Assembly (NCBI GenBank): GCA_016800925.1
Contig: JABCPU010000177.1
Location: forward strand, 1 to 64,000
Length of the DNA: 64,000 bases
DNA from: Suillus spraguei
Taxonomy: Eukaryota > Basidiomycota > Agaricomycetes > Boletales > Suillaceae
Direction of reading: 5' to 3'
This document shows positions 57,587 to 64,000 of this stretch, one piece after another. Numbering within the stretch: the first letter of the stretch is position 1; each line of letters opens with the position of its first letter. The notes under the pieces are model-generated. The model ran no database searches, had not been told where the DNA came from, and saw nothing but the letters and a program-made list of their open reading frames with translations. The position numbers and the translations under genes were made by a program.

Positions 57587-58716
57587 ATGTCTACATTTAA
57601 TATACATATCACCTATCTCTCACTAACTTCCTACAAAGCCTTGAACTTTCATTATGCAGTGCGCTGGTCAAACATTCACATTCCCCCCCCACTTCCGCCT
57701 GGTTATGGCATGATGCCACCAAACTCGTATTTAGCTCCCTTCTTGCCTAGTCAGCCCTACGGTGCGCTGTCAAGGGTACCATATGAACCTGAACAATCAG
57801 ACGGCGAGGACGACAATACAATCGCAAGCCAGGTTATGTCCCTGCCCTTCACACAACCTGCGCCTGCCTGCAAAGTTGCTGGCAGCCACCGACCCAATGC
57901 AGTGTCATCCCAAGCTAAAGGGACAAGGAAGGCACTTGCCACAACTGAGCCACCAACCAAGAAAAGATTGGGTTGTGGTGGTCATGCTTCGGGTATGCCA
58001 AATTACAACGATGACGATGTTGCTGCCCTGCATGATGCATGCATGAACTGTCTTCCACTTGGCGCAAAGGGTTGGCTTGCTGTTGAGGAAGAGTTTGCTG
58101 CATGGGCAGATAGCCATGACTGTCCCACTTGTCCCACAAAATCTCTTGAGCTTAAGTTTAAGCAGGTATGTACTCTTATCTACTGTGAACTCCAGTACTG
58201 ATATTCTACTTTAAGTTGGTTCGCACTACGAAGCCCACTGGTGATGCTGAGTGCCCTCTTCACATTGAATGTGCTCATGAAATCAACTTCCACATGAATG
58301 AGAAGGCTGGCACCCAGGATCTCGATGATGATGAATTTGCCGATGAAGTTATTAACATTGGGAGTGATGAAGATGAACCTCAGCGAGCTGGGACACCAAA
58401 GGTCTCCGTCAAGACTGAGATACGAGAGCCCACACTTAGTATTTCCCGTCATTCTGTTGACACACCCACTCCTCAACCTTGCACCTCACGCACCTCAGGT
58501 CTCGATCTTCTAACTTCAATCACTGCTTCACTTGATCCTCGACTTCAAGCTGCTCGGACTTTGCAGACCACTCAACTTGTATCTACATCCAACCAGTTGC
58601 AAGATGCGCACATGACCATTAATTCACTTCATGATCAGCTCTTGCAATGTGAATGTGAGCGTGCTAATGCTGAGCATCGTGCGGACTGTCTAGAGATGCA
58701 ATTGGAAATGGCTTGA
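57587..58716 (+). CDS. DUF6818-type transposon-associated protein
   Basis: Exons 57587-58165 and 58216-58716 give about 359 aa. The start is uncertain, since further 5' exons may exist. Features in order: a proline/tyrosine-rich leader (PPPLPPGYGMMPPNSYLAPF), a basic GTRKALATTEPPTKKR segment, then the DUF6818-like helical domain MPNYNDDDVAALHDACMNCL, GAKGWLAVEEEFAAWADSH and KSLELKFKQLVRTTKPTGDA, then EINFHMNEKAG, an acidic region, and a C-terminal coiled coil (LHDQLLQCECERANAEHRAD). Such proteins accompany DDE transposons in basidiomycetes and oomycetes and are probably DNA-binding (family knowledge). The coding frame seems uninterrupted. Confidence 0.6.
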
Positions 58717-59016
58717 CTTGTGCAGAAAGGTCCAGACCGTCAACTGATGCCACAAACACCACAACCACAATATGTACATACACCATGAAACAAAATATAC
58801 TGATGGGGAGGCATCTACAATCTGGGTCTCACCTGATGAAGAAGAAGACACTTCTAACTTTGATCATGACAACTTCCATGATGTAGTCTCTCAACAGGAT
58901 TACATTGAAGATCTGAAGACCAGTTGTCACACCATTCGCAGACCCTCCACATCACCTATCCATTCTTTGAGTACACAATTCAATGTGTCATTCACTCTGA
59001 CATCTTCCCATACCAG

Positions 59017-59926
59017 TGTAAAGATACAATCTAACCTGGGCTGTAGATGAACCACGGCCTAAACTAGTATGCAAGTCTTGCGCTCCCTCTAGTCTGCTTC
59101 ACTTGCAAAGCAAGAGTGTTCGACCCTAAAGGGAATGCTAAGTTAATATAGTTCAATAATGCCCAACCTATGGTGCAAGACTGCCGTTGGAGGTAGCAAG
59201 ATGCTAGCAGTGACCTCCGGTCCATGGGAAACTAGCAGAATACTAGCGGTAAGCGCGGGAAAGTGGTAGACAAGCGGTAGCAAAAGTGGTAAAACTGCGG
59301 TGGTGCGTGCGGTAAGGCGTGGGAAACTGGCGGTAAAACAAGCGGTGAAGTGTAGCAATGAAGCGCGGGAAAGCGTAGCGCAAGCAGTGAAGTGCAGGAA
59401 AGTGGTAACGAGCGGTGGTGCGTGCAGTAAAACAATTCTTAAGAGACAGTGACTTTGGTGAGAGACTTTATTCCGTTAGAGACAGTAGTGGTGACAATTC
59501 CTAAGTACCATGTGTACCATAGAGGGAAAAGTAAAAGTACCAGAATGTGTGAAGAGTCCTTTTTAACATGTACCATGAACGGCCAGAATACATAGCAAGA
59601 ATGGTAGCGAGATAGAGATATTTAGCTAAGAGGCACACAGCAAGCAAGCGGTGTCATGGAAGGTAAGGTAAGTCTTGCCATAGCTTTAGTAATGGCGGAA
59701 ATGAATATGCTATGCACCAATGGATCTTAGATGGAAATGGAATGGACAGGAGGACATTGGTAGCAAGATTTGGTAAGGGGCAAGGATCCACGGAGCGAAA
59801 ACGGTACCAGCAAAGCGAAAAGGGGTAATGCTCACTATAGGGGTTTTCTCAGTAGCCGCTGTAGACAGTAATGAGACACTTGTGTAAAACGGCACTTTCA
59901 TGGTCAGCGTGACTTTGTTTGCTACA
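59017..59926 (+). mobile_element. Solo LTR, family A copy 2
   Basis: 910 bases from TGTAAAGATACAATC to TTTGTTTGCTACA, near-identical to 15865-16787. Flanks are CCAG and CCGG (three of four). No internal domains. Confidence 0.85.
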
Positions 59927-60170
59927 CCGGCACAAATGACTTATCAGTTGTGATCTCACCAACTCATGCTAGCGCTGCAACTCAACACATTCCACCTACT
60001 TTGAGTCGTTCAATGACTCAGTCTGTCTTGCCTGCTCATGCAGAAGACTAGGTTCTCAACAGAACTCAAGCACTTTCAACAGTGCGAAACTCAAGTGCTC
60101 TCAACAGCGCAAAGTTTTCTCAGTTAGAAGATGGTGGGGGTACATAAGTATGTAGTATGTAGTTTGTATA

Positions 60171-60326
60171 TATCTGGTTGATCTCCCGCAATTGGAACAT
60201 GCTGGAACATGCCTGGGCTACAATACTCCAGGATTTGTTGGAGTAAGTATCATCACAGATGACCTTTGATGCAAGCATGAAAGCTGATACAAAAAGATGG
60301 TGACCAGAAGATCCCCGAGCAGTGGA
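60171..60326 (-). pseudogene. Cyclin-box fragment
   Basis: One open frame of about 52 codons reads STARGSSGHHLFVSAFMLAS, KVICDDTYSNKSWSIVAQAC and FQLREINQ. This is the middle of the cyclin N-terminal box of fungal PCL/G1-type cyclins (xLAAxMLASKxxxDxTYxNKxW). It is cut at 60326 by a family C LTR and has no start, helix 1 or C-terminus. A host gene fragment was probably brought here by LTR-mediated recombination or capture. Confidence 0.7.
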
Positions 60327-60799
60327 TGTTACAATCGTGCGTGCCCCTATTCATTTTCTACTCATTTACCTTGTATATTATGTAACGTGACTCTGACTCA
60401 TATGCTCAATGCATCTGTACTATAGTTGCCTTCCTCCTTTGGATACGCACTTACATTCTCACGTCTCTCTTGGTCCGTGCGCACATATTGACTTATTTAA
60501 GCACGGTGTATTTGTAGTAGATTCTTTACTGTAATCTTACTGGGTTTTACTTGGAATCTCCTTCGCTTAGGCCTCCAACCTAAGTCGTCTTGAATTGTCT
60601 CTAAGTCTAAGCACTCCTTAGCCTTAGTCTCTATTCTCGCAGATACCTCTTAGACTTGTCTTCGAGGCTGAACCTTTGATCGTACTTGGAACGCGTTCCT
60701 CGTACCTTCACCTTGTTCTCTTTTGGACATTGTAAGAACTCCCAGCAGACCGACTGTGTCTTTTCACTGTCGCTGGTGATGCCACCCCAGTTTGTAACA
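60327..60799 (+). mobile_element. Solo LTR, family C copy 1, no target duplication
   Basis: 473 bases from TGTTACAATCGTGCGTGC to CCACCCCAGTTTGTAACA. Left flank GTGGA and right flank GATCA differ, unlike the clean copy at 62246. It joins a cyclin fragment to a truncated transposase, consistent with recombination between two LTRs. Confidence 0.8.
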
Positions 60800-61965
60800 G
60801 ATCATGACGCTGCTCGCTGAAGTTAATGTTGAGGGGAATGCGAAGATGTCCAAAGGAGCCCTGAAGAGCATGCATGCCCCACTCTGCCATTTGCCAAAAA
60901 GAAAGCAGCTGCCGGTCAAATAAAAGCAGCTTCTGTCTTTTGGCAGGATCATCAGGGAGGCGTTGTCCTGACTTGAGTGGGGCTTTGATGCAACCAGCAA
61001 TCTGATCTGTACCTCGCAGGAAAGCTGTATCAGCGACAAGGTAGTATCCGTCTGGTGTGTCTGTGCTAAGTTTGTTGTAGATGGGTTGGGCCATGTGGGA
61101 GTCATGCCAGCTGCCTGGCGCATTGAGGCAGCATTGAATTATTGAGCCTGTGAGTAGTAGCAATCAGAATGAGAGACTGAGTGGATGATTTGAACAATGG
61201 CACACCATCAGCACTAAATGCAATGACTGAACTGACAAAGTGACTGTGCAATCACCCATTATAGGTTGCATTCTCGATCTCTTGGTCCTGGGATGTTTGC
61301 ACAGGTAAGTTTAGTCCATCAAGTGTGCCAAAGCCCCCCATCAACAAGGGATGACATGCAACGACAAGTTCATTTAAAACTTGAAATTGATCCCCAGAAG
61401 GCCACTGGATGTAGGCTTCGGGGATGTTCTTGAGTGCGCAAAGTAGTATAGTGAGGGAAAAATGTAGATAGCATGAGATGGTTGTTGGGATAAGTGCATA
61501 AATTTGCATGAGGCTGACCTCTTGCATGGTTGAGTTGAGCCAATGAAGAACAAGGCCTAATGCACCGGCAGCGTCCAGGGAATGTCGATAAGCATGAGAG
61601 TGAGCAGTGACAGAAATATCATTGTGGGGGATGGGAGTGATATCCCAAAGAGTTGCAAAGCCACGTGAGAGAATGTAGTGAAACATAGGGACATCAATGC
61701 CCATGGTTGTGATAAATGTGTAGTTGTTCTGTCCTGAGTAGAGCACTTGCCAGGGAGTATTCAGATATGGATTAGGAAGTAGGTCACTACAAACGAGATA
61801 TCTTCTTGTTGTTTGCCGGCGTTCAGAGCATTCATAGCGTGATTGTGCAGCTCCAACAAATACAAGGACACTGAAAATTGCAATGAGCCTTCTCTGTGAG
61901 TCATCGTCTTCATCATCATCATCATCAGTCAGAGTGAGAGTTTCACCAGCTATGTTGTATGCCAT
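60800..61965 (-). pseudogene. DDE_Tnp_4-like transposase, nonsense-bearing and 3' truncated
   Basis: Starts MAYNIAGETLTLTDDDDDED at 61965. Conserved segments: PWQVLYSGQNNYTFITTMGI, MFHYILSRGF, SLDAAGALGLVLHWLNSTMQ, then GGFGTLDGLNLPVQ (first Asp), LNAPGSWHDSHMAQPIYNKL, YYLVADTAFLRG (second Asp) and AEWGMHALQGSFGHLRIPL (Glu). A TGA at 61252-61254 replaces the Trp expected after NATYNG. The intron is 61148-61205. The C-terminus is lost at the LTR boundary (60799). The gene is dead. Confidence 0.8.
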
Positions 61966-62245
61966 GTTTAGAGTTTAGGAAGTAGGATTAGATCATAAAG
62001 TTTATTTGACCGTGTCCATGGTTTGGAACGAGGTTCTAGATGTAAATTCTACCTTGCTGAACCTCTGAATTTTAAGGTTTAGAATGAAATCTGGATTTCC
62101 AAATCCCACAGGAAGTCACCCACTATCGATCAATTATCGACAATCCAAGTAAACAACTTAGTTCCCAAGATCCTTCACATAGAACAAGAATGGCACCCTA
62201 AATGACAGTACGTTGTACCTTTGTGATGTTTGGACATGCATTAAG

Positions 62246-62721
62246 TGTTACAGTCGTATGTGCCCCTATTCATTCTCTCTTTGTTTCCCTTATTTGTACA
62301 TCATGTCACATGACTCCGACTCATATGCTCAATGCATCTGTACTATAGTTGCCTTCCTTGTTTGGATACGCACTTACATTCTCACGTCTCTCTTGGTCCG
62401 TGCGCACATATTGGTCTATTTAAGCACGCTGTACTATGCTTGTATACTTTACTTTAATCTTACTGGGTTTTACCTGGAACTTCCTTCGCTTAGGTCTCCA
62501 ACCTAAGTCGTCTTGAATCGTCTCTAAGTCTAAACACTCCTTAGCCTTAGTCTCTATTCTAGTAGGACCTCTTAGACTAGTCTTTGAGGCCGAACCCTTG
62601 ATCGTACTCGGAACGCATTCCTTGTACTTTCACCTTGTCCTCTTCTGGACATTGCAGAACTTCCCAGCAGACTGTCTGTGTCTTTTCACTGTCGCTGGAG
62701 ATGCCACCCCAGTTCGTAACA
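62246..62721 (+). mobile_element. Solo LTR, family C copy 2
   Basis: 476 bases from TGTTACAGTCGTATGTGC to CCACCCCAGTTCGTAACA, with inverted TGTTAC/GTAACA tips, flanked by TTAAG at 62241-62245 and 62722-62726 (exact 5-base duplication). No coding content. Confidence 0.9.
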
Positions 62722-62726
62722 TTAAG

Positions 62727-64000
62727 TCCAAAAATAGGACCATATCGCACACATCACCAAAGCCAAGCAGGTGATGGCGAGGAATGCAGGATTGAGAAGT
62801 GACATTTTTTTATGTGTCAGGGCATCCGTTGAGGTTTTGGATTGCATTGGTGAAGGTACTCGGGTTCAGGGTCTGAGAGAATGAGTGAGTGCATTCTACA
62901 GCATATCCTAAAGATGATTGAACTATTTTGGTTAGTAGCAACAATAATGTGCATGCAAATGCAAATGCACCGAATGCCGTGCTTGCTCCATTGAGGGATA
63001 TGAGGAATGTAAGGTTGGTTGTCTCCTTCCACAATGAATCCCCCATCTTTCAACAACCCCTTGTCCTCTCCCTTCTCGGACTTGCAATGATGTGTGTTCT
63101 GATCACTACCCCTAGGATTAGTCGGTAGTTGTACAACAGAAATGTGAATGATGCATGCACTCTGCCACTTTCTGTATCTTCACAAGTAAGGCGTCACCAT
63201 GCGCAAAAATTATGAACACATTTTTGTGCATCTCAATGCCAGTAGCAGGATCAACAAAGGGCTCTGTGATATCAATGTGATTCATGTACAGGTTACCCCC
63301 TTAGGACATGCCACAAGATGCACTCGAATGTCGATATGTGGGAATACCAGTCCATATGGGACACGACCTAAAACCACATTAAAAACAGGGGATGTCAAAG
63401 CAGACTTATACATATGTTTGATAGCACCCTTGCAATACAGCTGAGAACTCAGCATTGAAAGATGGAAGAAGAATCGGGATGGCCCTGTGGACGCAATGCA
63501 AGGGCTTCACAAAAAAAGGAAGTAGTGGTATCAATATCTTGAAGAATGACTGGACACCGGTCCTGAACCAACTGAGAATGCTGCAAAGCAGCATAAATTC
63601 AGCAGCATGACAACAGTTGAAAGGAGCGCACATATGTCCTTCAATTGAACATTTTCCAGTTCACTGAGCTCTGTGACTGCATCATGGGCAACTTCAGTCA
63701 GGATAAGGAACTGCCTCAAGCTCATCTGTCCTGAACCTGTGAACATCGTCAGTAAGTAAAACGGAGTCATCACAGTTCAGGCTCGCACGCACGGAACAGT
63801 GTGGGGTAGTTGTCTCCCATGGTATTGATTCATCTGTCTATCAAATAAATGAGAGCAAAGGTCAGGACTCAGGACAATGTCAGAAAAGTAATGCTGCAAG
63901 TATTGCGGAGAAGTGAAAATACTGCCCATAGTCTCAACAGTCCACCCTGAAACTCCTTGCTGGCAATCACAATGTGTTGATATCAGAGATGGTTGGGACT
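62727..64000. other. Degenerate sequence, no assignable gene
   Basis: Minus-strand frames at 63531-63773 (FTGSGQMSLRQFLILTEVAH) and near 63200-63300 ([20 protein letters not shown]) look protein-like but are short and interrupted. They may be exons of a transposon-associated gene continuing past the window. I cannot assign a family. Confidence 0.4.

Larger units (their letters stand above)
57263..62106. mobile_element. DUF6818 plus DDE_Tnp_4-like DNA transposon 3, broken
   Basis: Contains a DUF6818-type protein gene (57587-58716, plus) and a DDE transposase (60800-61965, minus) in convergent order. Proposed ends are TTCCAGATTCAG..TTCTAAAC at about 57271-57298 and GTTTAGAATGAAATCTGGA at about 62078-62096, which are inverted but imperfect. 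Two solo LTRs and a cyclin fragment lie between the genes, so the interior has been rearranged. The boundaries are tentative. Confidence 0.5.

Overview
The window is fungal nuclear DNA, most likely from a mushroom-forming basidiomycete (Agaricomycetes). Genes are split by many introns of about 45-60 bases with GT..AG ends. The families present (fungal alpha-kinase with an N-terminal zinc-ribbon-like stretch, polyporopepsin-like A1 proteases, CPYAQR-type glutathione transferase, Tnp2/Plavaka-like, PIF/Harbinger-like and Tad-like elements) are typical of that group. No rRNA, CRISPR or bacterial-type gene was seen, and I could not support any tRNA.

Only a few loci look like intact single-copy host genes: BRR2, the spliceosomal helicase (43495-50616 minus, 13 exons, 2168 aa), and an omega-like glutathione transferase (38502-39444 plus, 5 exons, 239 aa). 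Two A1-protease-like genes (4457-5960 and 35612-37094, minus; 414 and 407 aa) have open reading frames but have lost the catalytic Asp motif. Two six-cysteine small secreted proteins (40777-41022 plus; 56455-56703 minus) sit in an inverted duplication on either side of BRR2 and a transposon.

The rest is layered mobile DNA. From left to right: a Helitron-type helicase remnant (1-1 kb); a small ORF family in three copies (1.6, 13.6, 37.6 kb); a protease duplication (4.0-6.3 kb); a 7.07-kb element with inverted ends (6307-13373) carrying an alpha-kinase pseudogene and an integrase-like pseudogene, whose empty site is preserved in the other copy of the duplication at 37437; a decayed Harbinger element (14.46-21.8 kb) containing solo LTRs; a Copia-like gag-only retrotransposon (25.7-35.1 kb) split by a solo LTR (26456-27224) and by a 7.3-kb Tnp2/Plavaka-like DNA transposon (27300-34610); the second protease plus small-ORF unit (35.2-38.4 kb); GST; a secreted-protein locus hit by a 5'-truncated LINE; BRR2; an apparently intact Harbinger element (51327-55242); the second secreted-protein locus; and a DUF6818/DDE transposon (about 57.26-62.1 kb) broken by solo LTRs and joined to a cyclin fragment.

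Many broken transposon genes end at TGA codons, at least one of them where an intact relative in the window has Arg, which points to C-to-T decay. Exon limits were derived by hand from splice sites and reading-frame continuity. Those for BRR2, GST, the two proteases and the 51-55 kb Harbinger genes are exact in phase; other limits are approximate.
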